From positions 38,737 to 102,736 of the forward strand of contig JAFKHV010000010.1 of the NCBI GenBank assembly GCA_017306715.1: 64,000 nucleotides of DNA, written 5' to 3'. Within the stretch, counting starts at the first letter, position 1; every line of letters begins with the position of its first letter. The notes beneath the pieces are model-generated. The model saw nothing but the letters and a program-made list of their open reading frames with translations. It did no database searches and had not been told where the DNA came from. The translations under genes and the position numbers were made by a program. Below are positions 55,591 through 64,000 of the stretch, piece after piece. The DNA comes from Legionella sp. (GTDB lineage: Bacteria > Pseudomonadota > Gammaproteobacteria > Legionellales > Legionellaceae).

Positions 55591-56373
55591 GTGAAGCTAG
55601 CCAATTTATTTACAGTAGGAGCATTAACTGCATCTTTAGTGTCACCAGTAAGCATGGCAGCGCAAACCGCGCCTGCAATGCCTGAAGCCCAGAAAAAACA
55701 GGTTGAACAGGTTATTCACGATTATTTACTGAGTAATCCTGAGCTGCTCATTGAAGTGTCTCAAGCACTGCAGAAAAAGCAACAAGAAAATATGCAACAG
55801 CAAGCTCAATCAGCGATTAAAGACAATACCAAAGATTTGCTGGACGGGAAAATTGCCGTAGCCGGTAATCCCAACGGTAAAGTAACCATTATTGAGTTTT
55901 TCGACTACCAATGCATACATTGTAAAAAAATGTCGCCTATCATCAGCAAATTAATTAAAAATGACAGTAACATCCGTGTTGTTTATAAAGAATTCCCAAT
56001 CTTTGGTAAAAGTTCTGAATTAGCATCTCGAGCAGCACTTGCTGCGGGTATGCAAGGCAAATACATGGCAATGCATGAAGCATTAATTGGCTCTGAGTCA
56101 CGCCTTAATGATAAAATTATAATGAAAACAGCCGAATCTTTAGGACTGAATATGAAACAGTTCAAAGAAGATATGAACAGTAAAAAAGTAGACGAGATGC
56201 TCGCTGCTAACCGTGAATTAGCTGAAAAGCTCCATCTCATGGGGACTCCTGCATTTATCGTCGCTGCAACTCCTAATGGTCAATTTAAAGAAGGAACTGA
56301 ACCTTCCTTTATTCCAGGTGCTGCAAGCGAAGAGTCTTTACAGGAAATGATTAAAAAAGCATCTCAAGCTTAA
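55591..56373 (+). CDS. DsbA-family thiol:disulfide oxidoreductase (DsbA2/Com1-like)
   Basis: An exported thioredoxin-fold protein of 260 residues. A GTG start at 55591 follows AAGAAGGGGA and opens a signal peptide (KLANLFTVGALTASLVSPVS, then MAA). Residues 33-75 form a helical N-terminal segment of the type that makes DsbA2, ScsC and Com1 multimeric. The active site is C108-I-H-C111 (FDYQCIHCK), and the cis-proline loop is MGTPAF. In Legionella such proteins make or isomerise disulfides in periplasmic and secretion-system proteins. It is monocistronic between uvrD and glyQ. Confidence 0.9.
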   Translation: MKLANLFTVGALTASLVSPVSMAAQTAPAMPEAQKKQVEQVIHDYLLSNPELLIEVSQALQKKQQENMQQQAQSAIKDNTKDLLDGKIAVAGNPNGKVTIIEFFDYQCIHCKKMSPIISKLIKNDSNIRVVYKEFPIFGKSSELASRAALAAGMQGKYMAMHEALIGSESRLNDKIIMKTAESLGLNMKQFKEDMNSKKVDEMLAANRELAEKLHLMGTPAFIVAATPNGQFKEGTEPSFIPGAASEESLQEMIKKASQA

Positions 56374-56383
56374 TTGTTCCCCG

Positions 56384-56414
56384 TTCCCTGAGTGATGATC
56401 GGTCACCCAGGGAA
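56384..56414 (+). terminator. Imperfect hairpin after the DsbA-like gene
   Basis: TTCCCTGAGTGA (56384-56395) pairs with TCACCCAGGGAA (56403-56414), with one mismatch and a 7-nt loop. It begins 10 bp after the stop codon. No T tract follows. Confidence 0.45.
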
Positions 56415-56461
56415 TAAGCAGTACACAATACGAACGAAAAACCTTATAATCGTTCTTCATT

Positions 56462-56477
56462 AAGCGGCAAGCCGCTT
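56462..56477 (+). promoter_or_regulatory. Hairpin in the glyQ leader
   Basis: AAGCGGC-AA-GCCGCTT forms a 7-bp stem, followed by an interrupted T-rich stretch, 37 bp before the glyQ ATG. A TATAAT lies at 56445-56450, so the stem would fall in the 5' leader. It may instead end upstream transcription. Confidence 0.35.
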
Positions 56478-56514
56478 CAGTTTCTCCTGTTTTATCTTTG
56501 CATTTGAGTATTAC

Positions 56515-57411
56515 ATGACAAAACCGACAACTTTTCAGGATATTATTTTAACGCTCCAGCAATACTGGGCTGCTCAAGGTTGCGCTATTTTGCAACCCCT
56601 TGATATGGAGGTTGGGGCAGGAACCTTCCATCCAGCCACCTTCTTACGCGCAATTGGTCCTGAGCCCTGGTTTGCAGCTTACGTGCAGCCCTCAAGGCGA
56701 CCTACAGATGGTCGCTATGGGGAAAACCCCAATCGGGTGCAACATTATTATCAATTTCAGGTGGTTCTTAAACCTTCGCCGCTGGATATTCAAGAAAAAT
56801 ATCTGGATTCACTACGTGCTTTGGGGGTTGATCCGCTCACCGATGATATTCGTTTTGTCGAAGATAATTGGGAATCACCCACACTAGGCGCCTGGGGTCT
56901 AGGTTGGGAAGTCTGGCAAAACGGTATGGAAGTGTCGCAATTCACTTATTTTCAACAAGCAGGTGGCCTAACCTGTAAACCCGTCACGGGTGAGCTGACT
57001 TATGGGCTTGAGCGCTTGGCCATGTTTATTTTAGGAGTGGATAATCTTTTTGACTTACCCTGGAGTAACACCCCTGCGGGCATGATTACTTATGGAAATG
57101 TCTTCCATCAAAATGAAGTGGAAATGTCTGCTTATAATTTCGAACAGGCAAATGTCCCCGAACTATTTCGTCAATTTGATTACTGTGAAGCAGAAGCACA
57201 GAGATTAATTGCACTAAAATTACCTTTACCTGCATATGAGATGGTAATCAAAGCATCGCATTCATTTAATTTACTGGATGCGCGTAAAGCGATTTCAGTA
57301 ACCGAACGCCAACGTTTTATTTTACGGGTAAGGCAGTTGTCGCGAGCAGTCGCGCAAGCATATTATGATGCTCGTGAAGCATTAGGTTTTCCAATGGTAA
57401 AGGGTGGGTAA
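56515..57411 (+). CDS. glyQ: Glycyl-tRNA synthetase alpha subunit
   Basis: The catalytic subunit of the bacterial alpha2beta2 glycyl-tRNA synthetase, a class II enzyme. Family blocks [13 protein letters not shown], the aminoacylation core [34 protein letters not shown] and [13 protein letters not shown] are intact. The 298 residues are typical. It overlaps glyS by 1 nt. Confidence 0.98.
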   Translation: MTKPTTFQDIILTLQQYWAAQGCAILQPLDMEVGAGTFHPATFLRAIGPEPWFAAYVQPSRRPTDGRYGENPNRVQHYYQFQVVLKPSPLDIQEKYLDSLRALGVDPLTDDIRFVEDNWESPTLGAWGLGWEVWQNGMEVSQFTYFQQAGGLTCKPVTGELTYGLERLAMFILGVDNLFDLPWSNTPAGMITYGNVFHQNEVEMSAYNFEQANVPELFRQFDYCEAEAQRLIALKLPLPAYEMVIKASHSFNLLDARKAISVTERQRFILRVRQLSRAVAQAYYDAREALGFPMVKGG

Positions 57412-59474
57412 TGGTAAACGATTTTTTATTTGAACTTGGGTGTGAAGAATTACCTTCCGGTGCGGTATTAACACTTGCCGAGGAATTAAAGCATTTATTA
57501 ATAACGGCGCTGGATAAAGCCCAGCTACGTCATGGTGAAGTTAAGTTATTTGCGACCCCACGACGCTTGGCGTTATTGGTTACTGATCTAGAGTCAGAAC
57601 AACAAAGTCAAGAAATCACACGTAAAGGTCCTGCGGTAATCGCCGCCTTCGACAAAGAAGGCAGGCCGACCCCTGCATTAATGGGGTTCGCAAAATCGTG
57701 TGGAGTGGATATTGCTGCATTAACACGAGTGAATACGGATAAAGGTGAGTGGTTCGTTTATCAGCACACGACTGAGGGTAAAAAAACCGCTGCAATTTTA
57801 CCGCACCTTATAACGCAAGCCGTTGCCGATTTAACCATTGCAAAACGCATGCGTTGGGGTGCGGGTGATGAGGAGTTCGCGCGTCCGGTACATTGGGTGG
57901 TAATGCTCTATGGTAATGAGGTCATTCCTCATTCGCTTCTTGGAGTAGAAACGGGAAGGTTTACTTTCGGGCACCGGTTCCATCACCCCGAAGCGATCAG
58001 TATCGACTCACCACGAAGTTATGAAGCGCAACTACATCATGCGTACGTTATTGCTGATTTTCAGCAGCGGCAACAAGAGATTGTTCGACAAATCCAACAG
58101 CTCGGTGCAACTCAAGATGCGCAGGTGCTGATGCCTGGAACACTGGTGCAAGAAGTCACCTCGATTGTTGAATGGCCTAATGCCTTAATGGCAAGCTTTG
58201 CTGCAGAGTTTCTCGAAGTACCTGCTGAGGCGTTGATTGCTTCCATGCAATCGCATCAAAAATGTTTTGCCTTAAGAGATAAAAATGGGCGCTTGTTACC
58301 TCATTTTATTACAGTCACCAATATTGACAGTAAAAATCCAGCACAAGTGGTTGCGGGTAATGAGAAAGTAATGCGGGCACGCTTAAGTGATGCTGCATTT
58401 TTTTATCGTCAAGACAAAAAGACAGCCTTGGCAACGCGTATACCGCTTACGGAGCAGGTTGTGTTTCAGGCTAAACTCGGAAGCTTGGCGGATAAAACTC
58501 TGCGAGTTAAAGGCTTAATGACCTATGTAGCAGAGCCCCTACAGCTTGACTTACCACAAGCGCTGCGTGCAGTTGAGTTAAGTAAATGTGATTTACTTTC
58601 GGGGATGGTCGGTGAATTTCCTGAATTACAGGGGCTAATGGGATACTATTATGCCCGACATGATGGTGAAGATGATGCGGTGGCTGTGGCGTTAAATGAG
58701 CAATACATGCCACGTTTTGCAGCAGATGCTTTACCCGAAACTGTTCTGGGAAGGGCATTATCTTTAGTAGATAGATTAGATACTCTAGTCGGTATATTTG
58801 CTATTGGCCAAAAACCAACTGGGGTCAAAGATCCTTTTAAATTAAGGCGTCATGCGCTGGCGGTGTTACGCATATTGATCAGCATCCCCAATCAATTGCC
58901 TCTAAGTGTACTCATCAGCCAGGCCAAACTTCAGTATGCAGAACGTATAAAAATCGATGAGTCGATAGCCAATGATTTGCAAACGTTTATCCTTGAACGC
59001 TTGAATGCTTACTATACTGCACAAGGAATTGGGATTGATATGGTGCACGCGGCTAAAGCGTGTCAGCATGATTGGCTCTACGATCTTGATTTGCGTATTC
59101 ATTCCTTACAAACATTTGTTAAACTTCCAGAAGCCTCATCACTAGCAGCAGCGTGCAAGCGCGTAAAAAATATACTTGCTCAGAACAGTTTGCACGCCGC
59201 GGATGTGAATCCGGAGTTATTAACTGAACCTGCAGAACAGGCTCTTTATAAGCATCTGGAGCAGACCAGGCAGCATGTAGAGCTCTTGATAAAACAGGCT
59301 GATTATGAAGGAATACTCAAATTACTTGCTGGGCTTAAAGAACCTATAGATGCGTTTTTTGAACAGGTGATGGTCATGGTTGATGAGCCTGAGTTGAAGA
59401 ATAACCGCCTCGCGCTGCTTTTAGCAATGCAAACACTCTTGCAAAGCGTTGCCGATATCGGACTGTTGCAATAA
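57411..59474 (+). CDS. glyS: Glycyl-tRNA synthetase beta subunit
   Basis: The tRNA-recognition subunit, 687 residues. The start FLFELGCEELPSGAV, QSHQKCFALRDKNG, the HD-like region and the C-terminal anticodon-binding segment (EQALYKHLEQTR ... NNRLALL) are complete. It is coupled to glyQ through TAATG, and the rsmJ ATG follows its stop directly. Confidence 0.98.
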   Translation: MVNDFLFELGCEELPSGAVLTLAEELKHLLITALDKAQLRHGEVKLFATPRRLALLVTDLESEQQSQEITRKGPAVIAAFDKEGRPTPALMGFAKSCGVDIAALTRVNTDKGEWFVYQHTTEGKKTAAILPHLITQAVADLTIAKRMRWGAGDEEFARPVHWVVMLYGNEVIPHSLLGVETGRFTFGHRFHHPEAISIDSPRSYEAQLHHAYVIADFQQRQQEIVRQIQQLGATQDAQVLMPGTLVQEVTSIVEWPNALMASFAAEFLEVPAEALIASMQSHQKCFALRDKNGRLLPHFITVTNIDSKNPAQVVAGNEKVMRARLSDAAFFYRQDKKTALATRIPLTEQVVFQAKLGSLADKTLRVKGLMTYVAEPLQLDLPQALRAVELSKCDLLSGMVGEFPELQGLMGYYYARHDGEDDAVAVALNEQYMPRFAADALPETVLGRALSLVDRLDTLVGIFAIGQKPTGVKDPFKLRRHALAVLRILISIPNQLPLSVLISQAKLQYAERIKIDESIANDLQTFILERLNAYYTAQGIGIDMVHAAKACQHDWLYDLDLRIHSLQTFVKLPEASSLAAACKRVKNILAQNSLHAADVNPELLTEPAEQALYKHLEQTRQHVELLIKQADYEGILKLLAGLKEPIDAFFEQVMVMVDEPELKNNRLALLLAMQTLLQSVADIGLLQ

Positions 59475-60188
59475 ATGATTGAAGTCAATGCAGTAGGCTA
59501 TGATGATGACCAGTTGTACGATAGAGCCTTAGAAATAGCGCTTGAGCTCGGTTTTGAGCTCAGCAATAAAATCCTGCCCAGGCTTTTATTAACACAACAG
59601 GGGTTGGCACTTAAAACTGCAAATTTTTCTCTGCTGTACCCCGAATTTCATGCGCCATTTTGGAATAAGCGTCGGCAAGAAGGTAAAAAGCAAGGACTCA
59701 TACGTGCGTGTAAGCCTGCACCTGGGCTAAAAATTATGGATGCAACTGCGGGTTGGGGTAGGGATGCAGCAATTTTAGCAAGTTTTGGTGCAGAAGTGCT
59801 GATGCTTGAACGTAACCCGGTTATGGCGGCACTTATTCAAGAGGGTCTACAGCGCCCGCCGGCTGCACAGCGACTGCCATTGACTTTTCGAGCGGTTGAT
59901 TCCCTAAGTTATTTACAAAATATAAGCCTGGAGAATTATCCAGATATTATTTACATCGATCCGATGCATCCGCAACGAAGTAAGAGCGCTTTAGTGAAAA
60001 AAGACATGCAAGTTCTCCAACAATTAATCGGTACCGACCATGATGCTGCTGCGCTAATTGAACTAGCACGTAGTCGCTGTAAAAATCGCGTTGTAGTCAA
60101 ATGGCCTGCCCAGGAACCTACATTAATCCAGACAGCGGATTTTATAGCGGGTAAAACAGTGCGGTTTGATATTTACAAAGCTTCTTGA
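59475..60188 (+). CDS. rsmJ: 16S rRNA (guanine1516-N2)-methyltransferase
   Basis: RsmJ methylates N2 of G1516 in 16S rRNA. Motif I is DATAGWGRDAAILASFG, with MLERNPVMA as motif II and the catalytic-type DPMHPQR as motif IV. The 237 residues match the family. Its ATG touches the glyS stop codon, so it belongs to the glyQ-glyS transcript. Confidence 0.94.
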   Translation: MIEVNAVGYDDDQLYDRALEIALELGFELSNKILPRLLLTQQGLALKTANFSLLYPEFHAPFWNKRRQEGKKQGLIRACKPAPGLKIMDATAGWGRDAAILASFGAEVLMLERNPVMAALIQEGLQRPPAAQRLPLTFRAVDSLSYLQNISLENYPDIIYIDPMHPQRSKSALVKKDMQVLQQLIGTDHDAAALIELARSRCKNRVVVKWPAQEPTLIQTADFIAGKTVRFDIYKAS

Positions 60189-60288
60189 GATTTGGCTTTA
60201 AATTTTATATAGTGACTCATTTATTAACTATTTAAACCCCTCACAGCGCAAAACACATCGTCGGCTCGAAGCATCTCCTAAATACAAT

Positions 60289-60297
60289 TGCTATAAT
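60289..60297 (+). promoter_or_regulatory. Extended -10 promoter of the Fis-repeat gene
   Basis: TGCTATAAT is a perfect TGn plus TATAAT. The start point would be near 60304, a leader of about 24 nt. No -35 is needed for this class. Confidence 0.5.
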
Positions 60298-60327
60298 TAA
60301 TCTATTTCCGGACAAAATGGTGTTAAA

Positions 60328-62175
60328 ATGCCCAAAAATCGTCAGACGAACGATATATTTGAATTGAAGTTAAGACATGTCCATAAGGCTATTCTCTCAG
60401 CAAAAAATATCACGGAAGTGATTAATAGATTGAATGTGACCTGGAGTTCATTTAATAAATATTTACAGTATTTTATAGATGTTGAAACGGGTGAAGCAAC
60501 AACATTTTATGATTTAAAAAATAAGTGGGTCGATGAGGAGGCTGGGAAAAAACACTGGGGAGCACTCTACGATACTCTCGTTACAAGAGAGGTTAATACT
60601 CCTAAAGAACTTCATTTCCATTCTATTTTCAAATTACTGGCTGATCCTGAGGCGGGCATAAATAGTCGCTACGCATTATCCCTTAAACTTAACGTTTCCC
60701 AGGGACGTATTGATAATTATTTGGCTCGTTTTGCCCTTAATCTTAATGAAAAGAGTGTCCCCTTAAATTTTGATACACTGAAAGAGAATATAGATAATAT
60801 TAGTTTGTTTAAGGATGCTTTGGGCTCTCATTATGACGAAATGTTCATGGCACAAAATACTGCTGTTGCAAAGAATGTGCAAAAAAAGAAAAAGGAGGTA
60901 ACCACTCCAAGCGTCAATAATTATTTGTTTAGAGCAGAAAATTACAACACAGACAATCTAACAGTAAGAACTATTCATCAAGCGATTTTAGAGAGCAATT
61001 CAATTCCCGAAGCTGAAAAAAAACTAAATTTTGCGGCGAATACGTTAAACCTTTTTTTGGAGCAATTTTATATTACCGAAAACAATCTTAAAATTGCACT
61101 CAGTTTCGATAAGGTTAAACACTACCTACCCACGACAGAAGCAGCAAGAAAACATTTTCAATATAACTATGATCGGCCCATGCGTCCTTATACTATCTCA
61201 TTTGACGAGCGCCCACTTTATGATGTACATCAAATCATCTTATCCAGCAACAGCCTTGCTGATGCTGCTCTTCGCTTTAATATGTCCAGCGAAAAATTGG
61301 AGATGGAACTGAATCATTTAGGATTTTACAGTCATGAAACGCTCAGCAGCTTTGATAAAATAAGACAAATTACCCAACAGGACGCGTTAAAAATTTGGGG
61401 TTTAAATTATTATTTTCCCATAAAGTCTCTGTTTAGTGGGTTTCAACTGACACCGCGCAGAATTCATCAAGCAATCCTGGAGAGTTTTGATGTTGTCACT
61501 GCTGAAAATAATCTTAAAATTCCTCATGGCTTTTTAGAGCTTTTTTTGAATCAGTGTAATTTTTTTGATTCTAATGCGCGTGTGCATGTGGCTCTTGATT
61601 TTGAAAAAATGAAAAGATACTTCCCTACTACAGAACATGCACAAAACCATTTCGGTAACGATTATGATAAAATCATGATACCCAATCCAGTACCTTTTAG
61701 CAGGCGAACTTTTTACGAAGTACATCGAGTCATCGTGAAGAGCAATAATCTTGCAGAAGCCGCAACTTATTTAGACATTTCTGCAGCAGATATGGAAGAG
61801 CAGCTCAACCGTATCGGGTATGGCTACACGGCAATTAAAGAGTTATGGCCTGATATCCTCTCAGGCATGGACGCTTGGCAATCAGCTTATGAATATCCTA
61901 TTGCTCAGCTACAAAATAACTCTGGTGAGGAGCAATTCGCTCAAAGTGCAGAACAGGCTCAACCACAAATCTCAGTAAATGATAATATTCTGACTACTTA
62001 TCCAGAATTAGTTCACTCACATGGACTTTTTAAAAGAAAAAGAAGTCAGGAAAGTGAGTCAGATGAGCGCGAAGCAAAGCGAAGAAAAACAAATGAATCT
62101 AAGCATTCCTTTGAAGAGGGCGCTTCTGAGAAGGAATCCTCATCCTCCAATAATAAACCCTCATCGAGGAAGTAA
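60328..62175 (+). CDS. Unknown 615-residue protein with six Fis-like helix-turn-helix repeats and an NLS-like tail; candidate nuclear effector
   Basis: Six ~34-residue repeats lie at about 17-49, 96-135, 215-247, 299-333, 379-413 and 464-498, with the pattern (h)HxxIxxSNSxxxAxxxLNxSxxxLxxxLxxxGF. The third to sixth resemble the Fis-type helix-turn-helix (e.g. DAALRFNMSSEKLEMELNHL). Repeats 3-4 with their linker (KHYLPTTEAARKHF) recur as 5-6 (KRYFPTTEHAQNHF), so a ~164-residue module has been duplicated. The tail has KRKR (569-572), an 11-residue acidic spacer and KRRK (584-587), a classical bipartite nuclear signal, then a Ser/Glu-rich end. No signal peptide. An AT-rich, monocistronic gene. 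DNA binding in a host nucleus is inference; a cytoplasmic bacterial role remains possible. Confidence 0.85.
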   Translation: MPKNRQTNDIFELKLRHVHKAILSAKNITEVINRLNVTWSSFNKYLQYFIDVETGEATTFYDLKNKWVDEEAGKKHWGALYDTLVTREVNTPKELHFHSIFKLLADPEAGINSRYALSLKLNVSQGRIDNYLARFALNLNEKSVPLNFDTLKENIDNISLFKDALGSHYDEMFMAQNTAVAKNVQKKKKEVTTPSVNNYLFRAENYNTDNLTVRTIHQAILESNSIPEAEKKLNFAANTLNLFLEQFYITENNLKIALSFDKVKHYLPTTEAARKHFQYNYDRPMRPYTISFDERPLYDVHQIILSSNSLADAALRFNMSSEKLEMELNHLGFYSHETLSSFDKIRQITQQDALKIWGLNYYFPIKSLFSGFQLTPRRIHQAILESFDVVTAENNLKIPHGFLELFLNQCNFFDSNARVHVALDFEKMKRYFPTTEHAQNHFGNDYDKIMIPNPVPFSRRTFYEVHRVIVKSNNLAEAATYLDISAADMEEQLNRIGYGYTAIKELWPDILSGMDAWQSAYEYPIAQLQNNSGEEQFAQSAEQAQPQISVNDNILTTYPELVHSHGLFKRKRSQESESDEREAKRRKTNESKHSFEEGASEKESSSSNNKPSSRK

Positions 62176-62280
62176 TTATTTAAACTCACTGAGCAAATAT
62201 AGTTTACTCAGTCGTGCACAATGAAATGGAAAAATGTTAAGGACATCATTCTTCTATATTTTGATCTAAAAACATTCTCA

Positions 62281-62310
62281 TTGATTGATAATGGTAAAAA
62301 AGAGTATAAT
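62281..62310 (+). promoter_or_regulatory. Sigma-70 promoter of the chitinase-like gene
   Basis: TTGATT (62281-62286) and TATAAT (62305-62310) are 18 bp apart. The start point near 62317 leaves a leader of only about 11 nt to the first ATG and about 23 nt to the ATG at 62340. Confidence 0.55.
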
Positions 62311-62327
62311 TTGACCAAATTAATACG

Positions 62328-63794
62328 ATGGATACTTTTATGCTCTATAAAAATATGATCACTGCTATGGCATATGTGGCTTGTGCGATTGCGAGTTTTT
62401 CGCTTAGTTTCTCTGGTTCAGCGCATGGTGGACAAAGTAATGATAAATTGGTTTCCGTATACTTATTAATCGATGACAATAAGCAATTACAGCAATATAT
62501 TCAGGATTTAAGTAAAATAGATAAACCTAATTTTAATCGCATCATATTCTCTTTCGTGAAACCCACACTCACACAATACCAATCGGGAAGTTTAGCGAAT
62601 ACAGGAATTATGGGATATTTTGATGCTCATGATGGTAAAGGTGTGGATGCTTTTCAAAATCTAAAAAAAGCCGTGGCCTTATCCAAGCAGAAAAACATTG
62701 AGGCATTTCTTTCTGTTGGCGGTTGGAATTATAGCTGCAATTATGCATTATTCGGCGAGCGCTGCGGTATGGTACCTTCCGCCGCCAATGGCATACATTA
62801 TGATTGGTTTCCTGATCCGACAGAGCCTGCTGAAAAAACCACAGCACAAATTTCTTACACCAATCTCGTACGTTTGACAAAAGATTTAGGGATGGATGGT
62901 ATTGATTTTGACTACGAAGAATTTTGGCATGCGGATCAGTACGCCATAACTTGGGGGCCTAGCGCTACAGGTGAGTGGTCAACGGATATCGCACGGAGTA
63001 TTGTGAATGCCGGCGGGCCAAGCTATGAGACCTTAATGGAATATGGTACCCATTCAGGTTCTTCATTTGTAATGCCCAAAACAGTGGATAAAGTATCTGC
63101 CATATTGCATGCGATCATTGACAGTCCTGATGCCAAGGGACTGAAGTTTGCTGCAGCCGTGCCTCCTGTAGGTGCAAGGCCTACGACAGGTTTTGTATAT
63201 AGTGATTCAGCACCGGACATTTACACCAAAGGGGGTTTATGGTGGAAAGGCAACTTAAAGGGTTTATGGTATCACCTTAACGAAAAAGATCCGTCTTTAA
63301 TGGCCCATTTCGATAGTTTAGGTTTAATGACGTATGATCTATGTGGTGATAATCCTCAAGTGTGTGCACCGTACGCAGGAGCATCGCTTGATTTACCCAG
63401 CCAAGTTGCTGCGTATATGAAGGATTATATAAATTGGCTTAAAGAGCAATCGCAAGCCCCTTCATTAGCTATCGATAACATCGGTAAAGTAACCTTTCTA
63501 CCGGCCAAATACATGATTAAGGCGAAGATTCAGTTTGGCTTTGAAGTATCACAACCTGCTTATCCACAAAATCCTGCGGGCCAATTGCAGCTCACAAATC
63601 GCTTAGTGGATCAAATTACTCAGGAACAGCACCAGAGTGATGGGGTCATTATTTGGCAATTGTATGCGCAACAGAATAAATCAGTACCTGGTGCAACGAC
63701 AAGTCAATATACGTTAAATAAAAGTTGCAAAACATTTTTAGCTCATGATACTCGTTACGACTGCAATGCCAATTTTCCTCAAGAAAAACTTTAG
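62328..63794 (+). CDS. Exported GH18 chitinase-like glycosidase
   Basis: A 488-residue glycoside hydrolase family 18 enzyme that should cleave beta-1,4 GlcNAc linkages by substrate-assisted catalysis. The catalytic DxxDxDxE motif is D190-G-I-D193-F-D195-Y-E197, and SVGGWN precedes it as the other family block. The N-terminal ~34 residues form a signal peptide (AYVACAIASFSLSFSGSAHG); the start may be M1 or M5 (62340). Related Legionella chitinases leave through type II secretion. No chitin-binding domain is seen. The stop is immediately followed by insertion-like DNA, so the C-terminus could be altered. Confidence 0.9.
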   Translation: MDTFMLYKNMITAMAYVACAIASFSLSFSGSAHGGQSNDKLVSVYLLIDDNKQLQQYIQDLSKIDKPNFNRIIFSFVKPTLTQYQSGSLANTGIMGYFDAHDGKGVDAFQNLKKAVALSKQKNIEAFLSVGGWNYSCNYALFGERCGMVPSAANGIHYDWFPDPTEPAEKTTAQISYTNLVRLTKDLGMDGIDFDYEEFWHADQYAITWGPSATGEWSTDIARSIVNAGGPSYETLMEYGTHSGSSFVMPKTVDKVSAILHAIIDSPDAKGLKFAAAVPPVGARPTTGFVYSDSAPDIYTKGGLWWKGNLKGLWYHLNEKDPSLMAHFDSLGLMTYDLCGDNPQVCAPYAGASLDLPSQVAAYMKDYINWLKEQSQAPSLAIDNIGKVTFLPAKYMIKAKIQFGFEVSQPAYPQNPAGQLQLTNRLVDQITQEQHQSDGVIIWQLYAQQNKSVPGATTSQYTLNKSCKTFLAHDTRYDCNANFPQEKL

Positions 63795-63813
63795 GGTCTG
63801 TTGACAATTCACC
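63794..63813. mobile_element. Possible insertion-sequence terminus
   Basis: GGGTCTGTTGACAATTCACC begins at the last base of the chitinase stop codon and resembles terminal repeats of IS5-type elements as I remember them. The partner end is outside the window and no transposase is recognised, so this is tentative. Confidence 0.25.
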
Positions 63814-63825
63814 TACCGCCTACGT

Positions 63826-63844
63826 GCCGCGGCTTGTCCGCGGC
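63826..63844. repeat. Palindrome after the chitinase-like gene
   Basis: GCCGCGG (63826-63832) and CCGCGGC (63838-63844) flank a 5-nt loop with a CTACGT lead-in like that at 37361. It sits between two convergent gene ends and may act as a terminator or be a member of a dispersed repeat family. Confidence 0.6.
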
Positions 63845-63913
63845 ATCTAGAAGATCTGAATCATTGGCAAATTTCTTCATATAGATTAAGCCATTTTGGG
63901 TTAAGCTTTTCTC

Positions 63914-64000
63914 TTAGGTTTCATTTCCATTGTTTTGACCAATTTTTGAAACGTTTTCACGTCGAGCCGCATCAAGATACAATTCATGCGCTTCATAATC
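63914..64000 (-). CDS. C-terminal end of an unrecognised gene (partial at window edge)
   Basis: Reading in from the right edge, 28 residues (DYEAHELYLDAARRENVSKI and eight more) precede a TAA at 63914-63916. The composition is protein-like and the gene would converge on the chitinase-like gene. No family can be recognised from so short a piece. It could be part of a mobile element. Confidence 0.4.
   Translation of the reverse strand, partial: DYEAHELYLDAARRENVSKIGQNNGNET

Noticed and set aside
56384..56477. T-box riboswitch before glyQ
   Set aside because: No T-box sequence or specifier loop; two simple hairpins only, and T-boxes are not expected in gammaproteobacteria.

Overview
The window looks like the chromosome of a Legionella-type gammaproteobacterium. 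This is inferred from gene content, not from a database match: an AT-rich genome, a flaA-fliD-fliS block with a sigma-28 promoter, a DsbA2/Com1-like periplasmic oxidoreductase, a whole leucine/isovalerate degradation operon, and large proteins without obvious housekeeping roles that look like secreted host-directed factors. No tRNA, rRNA, CRISPR array, prophage or replication origin was seen.

Layout. 1-3.7 kb: the tail of an unknown gene, miaE, an unknown helical protein, ndk and rlmN. 3.7-4.9 kb: a gene-free block with five tandem copies of a ~172-bp palindrome-bearing repeat. 4.9-6.1 kb: a RES/Xre toxin-antitoxin pair with a perfect 16-bp inverted repeat at its promoter end. 6.1-16.2 kb: an eight-gene minus-strand operon that takes isovaleryl-CoA to acetoacetate and acetyl-CoA (liuA, thiolase, a small membrane protein, liuB, liuC, liuD, liuE, aacS). 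16.4-18.0 kb: a 538-residue protein with a C-terminal glycine-rich membrane region. 18.1-23.5 kb: methyltransferase-pyrD, then msbA-lpxK-secreted protein. 23.6-28.7 kb: an MFS transporter, fliS, fliD and flaA, with no flaG between flaA and fliD. 28.9-32.4 kb: accD-folC-SPOR protein-cvpA, tail to tail with leuS-lptE-holA-nadD (32.4-37.1 kb). 37.5-39.1 kb: a CsiV-like protein and the Fe-S carrier ATPase Mrp. 39.3-50.5 kb: one 11.25-kb gene for a 3,749-residue protein with a SecA-like ATPase motor in its middle. 50.7-60.2 kb: mlaA, dtd, a proline iminopeptidase, uvrD, a DsbA-like protein, glyQ, glyS and rsmJ. 60.3-62.2 kb: a 615-residue protein with six Fis-like helix-turn-helix repeats and a C-terminal bipartite nuclear-localisation-like signal. 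62.3-63.8 kb: an exported GH18 chitinase-like enzyme, followed by palindromic DNA and the end of another gene.

How it fits together. Most of the window is core metabolism and envelope biogenesis: lipid A export, LPS assembly, fatty-acid synthesis, tRNA charging and repair. The accessory layer is the giant SecA-like protein, the Fis-repeat/NLS protein, the glycine-zipper protein, the RES-Xre pair, the repeat array and the chitinase. The first three are the strongest candidates for undescribed host-interaction functions; calling them secretion substrates is inference.
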